DNA of 64,000 nucleotides, taken from assembly GCF_019391655.1 (NCBI RefSeq), contig NZ_JAHXPQ010000009.1, forward strand, positions 124,001-188,000, given 5' to 3'. The notes under the pieces were generated by a model, which did not search any database, was not told the DNA's origin, and saw only the letters and a list, made by a program, of their open reading frames with translations. The number at the start of each line of letters is the position of its first letter. Within the stretch, counting starts at the first letter, position 1. A program made the translations under genes and the position numbers. Shown piece by piece: positions 18,423 through 27,214 of this stretch. Origin of the DNA: Mucilaginibacter rivuli (GTDB lineage: Bacteria > Bacteroidota > Bacteroidia > Sphingobacteriales > Sphingobacteriaceae).

Positions 18423-19436
18423 ATGCTCCAGATCCATCAAAACGTATCGCTCAAAAACTTTAACACTTTTGGTATTGATGCATCGGCGCGTTATTTTGTT
18501 GAGATAGCACACGAAGATGAACTGACCGAATTATTCCTCGACCCGCAGTGGAAAACTACCGAACGGCTGGTTTTAGGTGGCGGCAGTAATTTATTGCTCA
18601 CTCAGGATTTTGACGGACTGGTTATCCGTATGAACATACGGAGTATTGAGCATCGCATAAACCATAATGAAGTTTTTGTTGAGGCCGGTGCCGGTGAGGT
18701 ATGGAACGATTTTGTAAACTACTGTGTAGGCTGGCAATTTGCCGGGGTGGAGAATATGAGTTTAATACCCGGTTCGGTAGGTGCATCGCCCATACAAAAC
18801 ATAGGTGCGTATGGTGTGGAACTGAAGGATGTATTTGATACCTGCCGTGCTTTTGAAATTGCCACAGGCGAGTTTAAAACGTTTACCAAAGCCGATTGCC
18901 GGTTTGGCTACCGCGAAAGTGTGTTTAAGCAAAAAAAAGGCGAGTATATTATTGTATCGGTTAAGTTTACCTTATCGTTAACGCCCAATATTAATACCCG
19001 TTATGGCGCTATAGAGCAGGAACTGGCTAACCGTGGTATAAGCAACCCCACCATAAAAGATATATCGCAGGTAGTATCGCATATCCGCGTATCTAAACTG
19101 CCCGACCCATCAACTATAGGCAATGCAGGCAGCTTTTTTAAGAATCCTGTTATTACTGCCGATGCCTTTAACCCTATTCAAAATAAATACCCTGATATTG
19201 TAAACTTTCCGGGTGGAGATGGGTTAGTGAAGTTAGCCGCCGGTTGGATGATAGAGCAATGTGGCTGGAAAGGTAAAGTTGTAGGCCATACCGGTACCTG
19301 GAAAAACCAGGCGTTAGTGTTGGTTAATCACGGAGGTGCTACCGGGCAAGAGGTGTATGCATTGTCGTCGCAAATCATAGACAGTGTGTACAGTAAATTT
19401 GGCGTTATGCTGGAGCGCGAGGTAAATATTTTATAA
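18423..19436 (+). CDS. murB: UDP-N-acetylenolpyruvoylglucosamine reductase
   Basis: MurB reduces UDP-GlcNAc-enolpyruvate to UDP-MurNAc with NADPH and FAD. The 337-residue protein shows the FAD-binding LGGGSNLLL, the MSLIPGSVGASPIQNIGAYG loop and GNAGSFFKNP with the catalytic Ser. The C-terminal extension with LVLVNHGGATG is that of type I (E. coli-like) MurB. It begins 18 bases after the GT39 gene and is probably cotranscribed with it. Confidence 0.96.
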   Translation: MLQIHQNVSLKNFNTFGIDASARYFVEIAHEDELTELFLDPQWKTTERLVLGGGSNLLLTQDFDGLVIRMNIRSIEHRINHNEVFVEAGAGEVWNDFVNYCVGWQFAGVENMSLIPGSVGASPIQNIGAYGVELKDVFDTCRAFEIATGEFKTFTKADCRFGYRESVFKQKKGEYIIVSVKFTLSLTPNINTRYGAIEQELANRGISNPTIKDISQVVSHIRVSKLPDPSTIGNAGSFFKNPVITADAFNPIQNKYPDIVNFPGGDGLVKLAAGWMIEQCGWKGKVVGHTGTWKNQALVLVNHGGATGQEVYALSSQIIDSVYSKFGVMLEREVNIL

Positions 19437-19708
19437 TATCCATCTTGTCCTAAAAAAAAGTCAGAATAGTGTAATGGCGTATTTATCGCTATCGCTGCAA
19501 GAGTCCATCATGTAAATTTTACTCCAAAATATTTTAATTTTATTATAACTATCTCATAATTAGTCCATTGAATACATATCGCCAAGATGTATTTACGTGC
19601 CTTGTAATAGTGATATGATAAAATTTGCCATATAATCTTTGTTAAAATAATAGCCGGACAGATAACGGTAAGGTGTTTGTATAAAGTTCAACACAAAACT
19701 TTAACAAC

Positions 19709-20248
19709 ATGACAAAGATTGAGTTTAACACCATGGTTCTCCGTCAGGCAACTTCGCTGAGGTCATATGCGCTTCACTTTACACATGATGCCGACGACGC
19801 TAATGATTTGGTACAAGACACCATTTTAAAAGCGATAACTTATTATAATAAGTTTAAAGAAGGAACAAATTTAAAAGGATGGTTGTATACCATCATGAAA
19901 AATACGTTCATTAACAATTACCGTCGTTTTGTTAAAATGAGCACTTTTGTTACTAAGTCTGACGAGATATCATCGCCAAACCTGGTTTACAGCTCAACAA
20001 AAAATCAGGGCGAGGCTAAATTTGTGATGGACGATATTAACCGCGCCATGGGTAAATTACCTGATGATTATTATGTGCCTTTTACCATGTATTTTGAAGG
20101 GCATAAATATCATGAAATAGCCGACCACCTGGATATACCTATTGGTACAGTTAAAACACGTATACACGTTGCCAGAAAGCTGTTAAAGAAAAGCCTTAAA
20201 CCATACGATACCGGTGCGAAAAAATTAGTATTTGCCGACGAAGATTAA
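19709..20248 (+). CDS. ECF-type RNA polymerase sigma factor
   Basis: The 179-residue protein has sigma region 2 (HDADDANDLVQDTILKA, then GWLYTIMKNTFINNYRR) and region 4 with the -35-binding helix-turn-helix (HKYHEIADHLDIPIGTVKTR). No anti-sigma gene is adjacent, which is usual for this short conserved Bacteroidota type. The 270-base gap upstream contains no other gene and probably holds its promoter. A strong bidirectional terminator follows. Confidence 0.92.
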   Translation: MTKIEFNTMVLRQATSLRSYALHFTHDADDANDLVQDTILKAITYYNKFKEGTNLKGWLYTIMKNTFINNYRRFVKMSTFVTKSDEISSPNLVYSSTKNQGEAKFVMDDINRAMGKLPDDYYVPFTMYFEGHKYHEIADHLDIPIGTVKTRIHVARKLLKKSLKPYDTGAKKLVFADED

Positions 20249-20276
20249 GCCCGAAGCTAATAAACTCAATATATAG

Positions 20277-20306
20277 AAAATGGCCCGCCTAAAGCGGGCC
20301 ATTTTT
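20277..20306. terminator. Bidirectional terminator
   Basis: AAAATGGCCCGC, loop CTAAA, GCGGGCCATTTTT is a GC-rich hairpin with A-run and T-run. It can end the sigma factor gene on the plus strand and the convergent A-PCP-TE gene on the minus strand. Confidence 0.92.
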
Positions 20307-20328
20307 AGTTGGCCGAAACCTGTAGATT

Positions 20329-22932
20329 TTATGTTTTAGGTTGGTACGTATACCCTTTATTGCACTCGTCCATAACTACTTGAAGTGAGCGGGCAAACTT
20401 TTTGTTTTGCGGCGCATCGAAAATGATCATATGTTCGCCGTCAATATCATGGATTTTTACTGAGCGTGCATAAGGTACCCAACCTAAATTTACAAAATCA
20501 TCAATATAAAAAGATCGTTTTTCTGCACGAAAAACATGGATATCTCCATTATATGGCCTGAGTTGGTAATTGGCAACTGCCTTTTGATGAACCTTTGCTA
20601 CTTTATCAATAAACTCCAGGTCGGCATCGGGTTTGTTTTCTTTCATCAGATTTTTCCCTGCCATTTGGTTAATTCGTATTTTCAGGGTCTCTAATTTATA
20701 TTCAATGGTCCTTTTCGGTTCGGCAGCCAGCAGGTAAAAGCCAAACATAAATTTGCGCGCCCGGGTATAAACGCGGTGCAGTGTTTTATATATGCCCGGT
20801 TTAAGCTGGTAGTTATTTATTACATAGCCCTCAAACATGGCCAGCAGGGTTACTGTTTTACCCATAGCCATTAATTGTTGCGCCATCTCGAAAGCCATAA
20901 CCCCACCGAATGAATACCCCGATAAACAATAGGGCCCGTTAGGGTTATGTGCTATAATTTCTGAAATGTATGATGCCGCTATATCTTTAATATTATCAAG
21001 CGGCTCAATAAATCCATCAATACCTATTGCCTGTAAGCCAAACACGGGCTGTTCCGCATCCATTTGCTGCGCAAAACTGATGAATTTAAATGCTGTTGAG
21101 CCGTTACCATGTACAATATATAAAGGCACTTTGGTACCCTCGGGCTTAATTGGTACTAACGAGTTAAGTATCTGTTTTTTATTATTCTCTATTAATATGG
21201 CTAACTGCTCAACGGTAGGGTACTCAAAAAAATTGGCCAGGCGTATGCGTTTGCCGGTTTCGTTTTTTATGCGTGTAATTACCTGCACGGCCGCCAGCGA
21301 GTGGCCGCCTAATTCAAAAAAGTTATCGTGCAGGCCAATGTTTTCAATTTTTAAGCAGGTAGTCCAGATATCAGCTATCAATTTTTCTAATTTGGTTCTG
21401 GGGGCCAGGTAGCTGCTTAAAGTGGTATCAATATTAATTTCGGGATTAGGTAGGGCACTCCTGTCAATTTTTCCGTTCGCGGTTAATGGCAGCGCATCCA
21501 GCAAAACAAAATCATTAGGCACCATAAATATTGGCAATGAGGCTTTTAAAGCGGCCTTCCAGTTTTGTATTTCGGTAGCTTTTGTAATTTCTTTAACAGC
21601 CAGGGGTACAACATAAGCAACCAGGCGTGGATCTCCGGCCCGGTTTTTCAAAGAGAGCACTACCGCTTCCTTAATGTTTTTTTGCTGACTGAGTATAAAT
21701 TCTATCTCGCTTAATTCAATACGGTATCCACGAATTTTTACCTGGTTATCAATACGCCCGAAACAAAAAATATCGCCATCAGGTAGTACCTTGCCCAAAT
21801 CGCCGGTACGGTACATACGTGTTCCGGTTTCAGTAGCAAATGGGTCATCCAAAAAACGTTCTGCAGTAAGTTCAGGTTTGTTAAAGTATCCCCGTGCAAC
21901 GCCTTCACCTGCTATGTATATTTCGCCGGTCTCGCCTTCAGCTACTTGTTGCAGGTTATCATCCAGTATATAAATGGCTGTATTGTCAACAGGCTTACCA
22001 ATGGTTATCTGTTCATCGCCTGTTTTAATCTGTTTCCCTGTCGAAAATATGGTGGTTTCAGTAGGGCCGTACATGTTAAACAGGGCTGTACACTTTGGCA
22101 AAAGTTTAAGGGCAAGGTCTTTTGGTAAAGGTTCGCCTGTACTGGTCACCTTTAAGTCCAATTGCTCATCCCAGCCGGCCTCGAGCATAATTTTATAGGT
22201 AACAGGTGTTGCCTGTATAAAAGTAATGCGCTCATTCCTGATGATATCCAGCAATGCGCCACCATCTTTTGTGGTTTGCGAATCTGTAAGTACAAGCCTC
22301 GCCCCGGTAATTAACGGTAAAAATAACTCAGTGATAGAAATATCGAAAGAAATGGTAGTTACTGCTAAAAGCTTATCCTTATGGTTTAACCCCGGGAATT
22401 TTTGAACACTAAGCAACAAATTATATAAGTTATGATGCTCAATTTGTACCCCCTTGGGTAAACCTGTAGAGCCCGAGGTATACAGCACATAAGCCAGGTT
22501 ATCGGGCCCGGCTTTAAGATCGATGTTTTCGGCAGGATAATCGCTTAGTTTGGGCCATGTATCTTCTACCGCTAATTCCCTTGCTCCGGATTTATACAAA
22601 CCTTTGTATTTTGCTGATACGATGAGCAGTTTTGCCGCCGAATCGGTAAGCATATACTCGATACGTTTTTGGGGGTATTCCGGGTCGAGCGGTACATAGG
22701 CTGCACCTGCTTTCAAAATACCCAGCATTACAATGAGCATTTCGGGTGTGCGGTCAATAGCTATACCTATCCTGTCTTCAACTTGTACACCCTCGTTTAT
22801 TAAAAAACAGGCAAATTGATTAACCTTTCGGTTGATCTGGTCGAAACTGAAATTTTGCCCGTGGAAACTAAGGGCTATATCAGAAGCATATTTTTTTGAT
22901 TGTAATTCAAATAATGTAATTATTTGGTTCAT
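20329..22932 (-). CDS. NRPS-like protein: adenylation - carrier - thioesterase
   Basis: The 867-residue single module lacks a condensation domain. Adenylation domain (1-500): A3 YTSGSTGLPKG at 151, A4 FDIS with D197, A5 YGPTETTI at 288, A7 YRTGDLG at 374, A10 Lys K488. The carrier domain has LGGHSL with S545 for phosphopantetheine. Thioesterase (605-860): GYSFGG with S674 and late H834; the usual catalytic Asp position (LLAMFEGY) seems to be E701. D197 at the amino-group-binding position favours an alpha-amino acid substrate rather than an aryl-keto acid. The product could be an amino-acid ester, amide or dimer. No other NRPS gene or phosphopantetheinyl transferase is near. Confidence 0.9.
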   Translation of the reverse strand: MNQIITLFELQSKKYASDIALSFHGQNFSFDQINRKVNQFACFLINEGVQVEDRIGIAIDRTPEMLIVMLGILKAGAAYVPLDPEYPQKRIEYMLTDSAAKLLIVSAKYKGLYKSGARELAVEDTWPKLSDYPAENIDLKAGPDNLAYVLYTSGSTGLPKGVQIEHHNLYNLLLSVQKFPGLNHKDKLLAVTTISFDISITELFLPLITGARLVLTDSQTTKDGGALLDIIRNERITFIQATPVTYKIMLEAGWDEQLDLKVTSTGEPLPKDLALKLLPKCTALFNMYGPTETTIFSTGKQIKTGDEQITIGKPVDNTAIYILDDNLQQVAEGETGEIYIAGEGVARGYFNKPELTAERFLDDPFATETGTRMYRTGDLGKVLPDGDIFCFGRIDNQVKIRGYRIELSEIEFILSQQKNIKEAVVLSLKNRAGDPRLVAYVVPLAVKEITKATEIQNWKAALKASLPIFMVPNDFVLLDALPLTANGKIDRSALPNPEINIDTTLSSYLAPRTKLEKLIADIWTTCLKIENIGLHDNFFELGGHSLAAVQVITRIKNETGKRIRLANFFEYPTVEQLAILIENNKKQILNSLVPIKPEGTKVPLYIVHGNGSTAFKFISFAQQMDAEQPVFGLQAIGIDGFIEPLDNIKDIAASYISEIIAHNPNGPYCLSGYSFGGVMAFEMAQQLMAMGKTVTLLAMFEGYVINNYQLKPGIYKTLHRVYTRARKFMFGFYLLAAEPKRTIEYKLETLKIRINQMAGKNLMKENKPDADLEFIDKVAKVHQKAVANYQLRPYNGDIHVFRAEKRSFYIDDFVNLGWVPYARSVKIHDIDGEHMIIFDAPQNKKFARSLQVVMDECNKGYTYQPKT

Positions 22933-23094
22933 TTATGGTATAAATATGCTCCGGCGTATAAACAGGTGTAACGAAATTAGTAAAAAGCGAGCTTAGTTTT
23001 TAATTTTTTAAAACTAAGTTGAATAAAGCAATTTTAAAATATCTAACTGACGCAGACGAGTGATTGTAACACTTAAGTTACAAAGTTAATTTTG

Positions 23095-24585
23095 TTATTT
23101 CTTACCACTAAATATCTTCAATGCCTCTTTTGCCGCAACCTGCCCCGATATAATTGCAGGCGGTACACCCGGGCCGGGTACGGTAAGCTGCCCGGTGTAC
23201 AACATATTCTTTATTTTTTTTGCCCGCATGGCAGGTTTAAAAAATGCCGTTTGCGATAATGTATTGGCTAAGCCGTAAGCATTGCCTTTAAATGAGTTAT
23301 AATCGTTTACAAAATCCTTATGTGCATAACTCCGTTTAACAATGATGTTATTGCAGATACTTTGCCCGGTTACCCGCTCAAAGCGATCGATCATTAAATC
23401 AAAATATTTTTCGCGGATCGTCTCGTCATCCTCAAGCCCCGGGGCAACAGGCATTAAAAAAAACAGGTTTTCGCATCCTTCGGGCGCAACGCTGCTGTCG
23501 GTTTTTGATGTGCACGATACATAGAACAATGGCTTATCGGGCCATTGCGGATCGGTGTAGATATAGTGAGCGTGTTCATCAAAATCTTCATCAAAAAACA
23601 GGTTATGGTGCTCAATGCCATCCAGCTTTTTATCTAACCCAATAAAATACAATAAGCTTGACGGCGACATAACCCGTTTATCCCAATGTTGTTCGGTATA
23701 GTTGCGGTGCTGCTTTTCAACAAGATCCTGGTCAACATGGCGATAGTCTGCACCGGCAATTATAAGATCGGCTGTAAAAGTGCCGTTTGTTGTGTTAACG
23801 CTATGCGCTTTTTTTCCGTCAACATTTATTTGTGTTACGCCTGTATCAAGTTTTATCTCTACACCTAATTCTGTTGCTACATTTACCATCGCTTTAACTA
23901 TCTGGTTCATGCCGCCCATGGGGTACCATGTGCCCAGTACCAGGTCGGCATAGTTCATCAGGCTGTACATGGCCGGAGTATTTTGCGGGGTAGCGCCTAA
24001 AAACAACACCGGAAACTCCAGCATTTTCACCAATTTTTGGTTGCTAAAGTATTTGCGTACATGGCGGCGCATGTTGCTTAGCATTTGTATGCGCAGGCTT
24101 TCGCGGATAAGGCGGATATCAATAAACTCGGTAATAGAATGCGATGGGCGGAAAACATAATCGCACATGGCAACTTCGTACTTATACTTGGCCTGTATTA
24201 AAAAATGCTCCAACGCTTCGCTGCTGCCAAGTTCGGTTTGCTCGAAAAGTTCATCCAGCTTTTCGCGATCAGCAGGTACGTCCATCACCTCATCCCCCTC
24301 ACCATAAAAAATACGATAACCAGGGTCGAGGCGTTTCAGGTCATAATAATCCGAAACCTTTTTCCCGAAAAGGGCGAAATAGTTTTCGAACACATCGGGC
24401 ATCCAATACCATGATGGGCCCATATCAAAAGTAAAGCCATCCTTTTGCCATACCCGCGCACGGCCGCCGGGCTGGTCGTTCTTCTCAATGATAGTAACTT
24501 TATGGCCTGCTTTGGCTAAAACAGATGCGGCAGATAATCCGGCGAAACCGGCACCGATAACGATAATGTTTTTTGGATGAGGCAT
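23095..24585 (-). CDS. crtI: Phytoene desaturase
   Basis: CrtI oxidises phytoene to lycopene (or neurosporene) with FAD. The 496-residue protein has the N-terminal dinucleotide-binding GAGFAGLSAASVLAKAGHKV with IIEKNDQPGGRA, FDMGPSWYW, and the C-terminal bacterial-type desaturase signature LTVPGPGVPPAIISG. It is divergent from crtB with 139 bases between, which must hold both promoters. The exact number of desaturation steps cannot be read from the sequence; placement beside a lycopene cyclase favours a four-step lycopene-forming enzyme. Confidence 0.95.
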   Translation of the reverse strand: MPHPKNIIVIGAGFAGLSAASVLAKAGHKVTIIEKNDQPGGRARVWQKDGFTFDMGPSWYWMPDVFENYFALFGKKVSDYYDLKRLDPGYRIFYGEGDEVMDVPADREKLDELFEQTELGSSEALEHFLIQAKYKYEVAMCDYVFRPSHSITEFIDIRLIRESLRIQMLSNMRRHVRKYFSNQKLVKMLEFPVLFLGATPQNTPAMYSLMNYADLVLGTWYPMGGMNQIVKAMVNVATELGVEIKLDTGVTQINVDGKKAHSVNTTNGTFTADLIIAGADYRHVDQDLVEKQHRNYTEQHWDKRVMSPSSLLYFIGLDKKLDGIEHHNLFFDEDFDEHAHYIYTDPQWPDKPLFYVSCTSKTDSSVAPEGCENLFFLMPVAPGLEDDETIREKYFDLMIDRFERVTGQSICNNIIVKRSYAHKDFVNDYNSFKGNAYGLANTLSQTAFFKPAMRAKKIKNMLYTGQLTVPGPGVPPAIISGQVAAKEALKIFSGKK

Positions 24586-24724
24586 AATGTGAGTTGGGCA
24601 AATTAAGCAATTTACCGGGATAAATAATGCTGAATTACCTGTAGCATTTTTGCATTCATAACTAACCCTTAAATAAATTGCGCCGAAACATGAGCTTTAC
24701 AATATTTTATTGATTTTTGCATTA

Positions 24725-25570
24725 ATGGCTATCAATACCAATCTGTATAATAATACCAGCTTTGCCTGCAGCAAACTCATTACTAATAAATACAGTACAT
24801 CGTTTAGCCATGGCATTCATGCTTTTGATAAGCGGTACCGCGATGCTATTTACGCCATTTACGGTTTTGTACGTTATGCTGACGAGATAGTTGATACTTT
24901 CCATGAGCATGATAAGCAGGGCTTGATAGCTGGTTTTCGCCGGGATACCTTCGCTGCTATTGATGCGGGCATCAGTTTAAACCCGGTGCTGCAATCGTTC
25001 CAGTTGGTAGTGAATGAGTATGGTATTGAAAGGGAGTTAACAGACGCGTTTTTATGCTCCATGGAAATGGACCTTGACCGCAACACTTACAATACCTCAA
25101 GTTTTAAAGCATACATTTATGGCTCGGCCGAAGTAGTTGGCCTGATGTGCCTGAGGGTATTTACCGATGGCGATGAAAGACGGTATCAAAGTTTGCTGCC
25201 CAATGCGCGAAGCTTAGGCTCGGCATTTCAAAAGATCAATTTTTTGCGTGATGTAAAAGCTGATTTTGAAGAGCGTGGCCGCACCTATTTCCCCGGGGTT
25301 GATCTGGCTAATTTCGCCGAAAAGAAAAAAAAACAAATAGAAGCTGATATAAAAACCGATTTTGACGATGCCCTTGCCGGGATAAAGCAATTGCCCAAAG
25401 GCACGCGCCTGGGGGTTTATATTGCTTACCTGTATTATCTGGCGCTGTTTAAAAAGATAAAGGCTACATCCGCCTGTACCATTATGCAACAACGGGTACG
25501 GATACCGGGAGTGCAAAAAATGGTATTATACGCCAGGGCTGTTGTAGCATTCAAATTAGGTGTATTATGA
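24725..25570 (+). CDS. crtB: Phytoene synthase
   Basis: CrtB joins two geranylgeranyl diphosphates head to head to make phytoene. The 281-residue protein carries both Asp-rich motifs: YADEIVDTFHEHD in the first half and INFLRDVKADFEERGRTYFP in the second, plus the FSHGIHAFDKRYRDAIYAIY opening typical of Bacteroidota members. ATG 24725 is preferred over TTG 24710. The stop overlaps the ATG of the next gene by 4 bases, so the crtB operon is translationally coupled. Confidence 0.95.
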   Translation: MAINTNLYNNTSFACSKLITNKYSTSFSHGIHAFDKRYRDAIYAIYGFVRYADEIVDTFHEHDKQGLIAGFRRDTFAAIDAGISLNPVLQSFQLVVNEYGIERELTDAFLCSMEMDLDRNTYNTSSFKAYIYGSAEVVGLMCLRVFTDGDERRYQSLLPNARSLGSAFQKINFLRDVKADFEERGRTYFPGVDLANFAEKKKKQIEADIKTDFDDALAGIKQLPKGTRLGVYIAYLYYLALFKKIKATSACTIMQQRVRIPGVQKMVLYARAVVAFKLGVL

Positions 25571-26139
25571 GGTCGATTTTTAATTACCCCTTAAAGGTGG
25601 TAGCATTACGCACCTGCAGTTTTTTGTTATTCGCCTTATTTACTTTTTCGGCTAAAGCCGATGAGGCTCCCGAACTAAAACAACTGCGCCAAAAATTACT
25701 GCAAGCCATTAACAGCAGTAAAACTACCGACTCGCTTTATACCGTGCTTAATAAAATCCAAGTCAAACCTCCGGTAATTATGGGTTATGTGGGTATACTC
25801 GAATCACTAAAGGGCAAACATGCCTGGAACCCCTATTCTAAAATAAAATACCTCAACTCGGGGCAAAGAATAATGCAGCAGGCCATCACCGCCGATCCGC
25901 ATAATATCGAGATCCGGTACCTACGCTTTTCGGTAGAGTACCATTTGCCTGCGTTTTTAGGCATGGCCAAACACATAGCCGAAGACCGCGACGAAATGCT
26001 TGCCATGCTTGCCGCTAAAAACTATGCTACAGCCGATAAGCAGGTAGCCGCCAATATTGTAAAAACTCTGCTCGAATCTAAAAAATGTACAGCCCAGCAG
26101 AACGAGTTTCTTCATAAACAACAAGCCGAACTGAAATGA
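25567..26139 (+). CDS. Exported protein of unknown function inside the carotenoid operon
   Basis: The 190-residue protein begins with a signal peptide (SFLLFALFTFSAKADEAP) and continues as a mainly helical soluble domain with GYVGILESLKGKHAWNPYSK and a TPR-like stretch (QRIMQQAITADPHNIEIRYL, then RFSVEY). It overlaps crtB and the lycopene cyclase by 4 bases on each side (ATGA), so all three are translated together. I do not recognise the family. A periplasmic role linked to carotenoid handling is only suggested by context. Confidence 0.85.
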   Translation: MRSIFNYPLKVVALRTCSFLLFALFTFSAKADEAPELKQLRQKLLQAINSSKTTDSLYTVLNKIQVKPPVIMGYVGILESLKGKHAWNPYSKIKYLNSGQRIMQQAITADPHNIEIRYLRFSVEYHLPAFLGMAKHIAEDRDEMLAMLAAKNYATADKQVAANIVKTLLESKKCTAQQNEFLHKQQAELK

Positions 26140-26816
26140 AGTACACTTACCTGCTCATTAATTTTTTAACCATACTGTTCCCGCTGCTGCTCAGTTTTGA
26201 TAAGCGCGTGGCCTTTTATAAATGCTGGAAATTTATTTGGCCGGGTATGGCTATAACCGGCCTGTTCTTTTTAGTATGGGATGTGTTTTTTACCATGCAA
26301 GGTGTTTGGAGTTTTAATGATGATTACATTTTGGGCATCAAAATATTTCAACTCCCCTTGGAAGAAGTGCTGTTTTTTTTAACCGTGCCCTTTGCCTGTA
26401 TATTTATTTATGCCTGCCTTAATCGCTACGTAAAATGGGAACTACCGGCAGCCGTAGCAGATACCATTACAACTGCTGTAATAGTTTACGCTTTATTAAA
26501 CTGCAGTTTTAACTACAATAAACTGTACACCTTTGTTACATTAGCGCTTACTTTTTTTGCATTGGTTTTGGTACGCTTTGTTTTTAAAGCGCCATGGCTA
26601 AATAGGTTTTATGTAGCTTACGCAGTTTGTTTACTGCCGTTTTACCTGGTAAATGGCTATTTAACATCTATCCCCATAGTAATGTACAATAACGCGCAAA
26701 ACCTGCATAGCCGTGTTGCTACCATACCCCTTGAAGATCATTTTTACCTGCTGGTACTTTTGCTAATGAACATTGCTTTTTTTGAGTATTTTAAAAAGCG
26801 TTCATTGGTTCATTAG
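26136..26816 (+). CDS. Lycopene cyclase, two-domain CarR/CrtYcd type
   Basis: The 226-residue membrane protein has about six to seven helices and two copies of the small lycopene-cyclase domain found separately as CrtYc/CrtYd in actinobacteria. The first domain shows the motif LPLEEVLFF after WSFNDDYILGIK; the second shows IPLEDHFYLLVLL after IVMYNNAQN. It converts lycopene ends to beta rings. It is third in the crtB operon. No ketolase or hydroxylase gene is visible beside it. Confidence 0.9.
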   Translation: MKYTYLLINFLTILFPLLLSFDKRVAFYKCWKFIWPGMAITGLFFLVWDVFFTMQGVWSFNDDYILGIKIFQLPLEEVLFFLTVPFACIFIYACLNRYVKWELPAAVADTITTAVIVYALLNCSFNYNKLYTFVTLALTFFALVLVRFVFKAPWLNRFYVAYAVCLLPFYLVNGYLTSIPIVMYNNAQNLHSRVATIPLEDHFYLLVLLLMNIAFFEYFKKRSLVH

Positions 26817-26829
26817 CCATTAGTGCATG

Positions 26830-26859
26830 TTTGGTTGTAAGGATAGTTTACTATGTTTG
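26830..26859 (+). promoter_or_regulatory. Bacteroidota promoter (-33/-7) for the b5-like gene
   Basis: TTTG at 26830-26833, an 18-base spacer and TATGTTTG at 26852-26859 match the TTTG/TAnnTTTG consensus well. The -7 box ends 7 bases before the ATG, so transcription would start almost at the start codon. Confidence 0.6.
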
Positions 26860-26866
26860 TTTAGCC

Positions 26867-27103
26867 ATGTCCGAATTGCACATTTATACCAAAAGTCAGC
26901 TTGCTTTGCGCAACGGGCAGGATAAACCCGAAATATGGGTTGCCCTTAAGGGGTTAATTTATGATGTTACCGACAGCCGCCTGTGGCGCAATGGAAAACA
27001 CTACGAACACTGGGCCGGACAAGACCTTACCGACGAGTTAAAAGACGCCCCCCATACCGAAACCGTGTTTGAAAAGTTTGTAGTAGTAGGCAGGTTAGGC
27101 TAA
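26867..27103 (+). CDS. Cytochrome b5-like heme/steroid-binding domain protein
   Basis: The 78-residue cytoplasmic protein (MSELHIYTKSQLALRNGQDK) is a small b5-fold domain. It has the family layout IWVALKGLIYDVTDS and two candidate heme-ligand histidines: one in the WRNGKHYEHWAGQD segment, one in DAPHTETVF. The classical HPGG motif is absent, as in the COG4892-type prokaryotic branch. ATG 26867 is chosen over an upstream frame opening at 26831, which would run through the promoter. It may donate electrons to an oxygenase, but no partner is visible. Confidence 0.82.
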   Translation: MSELHIYTKSQLALRNGQDKPEIWVALKGLIYDVTDSRLWRNGKHYEHWAGQDLTDELKDAPHTETVFEKFVVVGRLG

Positions 27104-27214
27104 GAGCATCCCATTGCATCCCGGCAAAGTAATCAGGCGTATTGGCAACCAATTTATGTTTTGCATCGTCATTGAGGTATATATTGCTTTCCCCCTGCAT
27201 AATAGTAAAACGCC

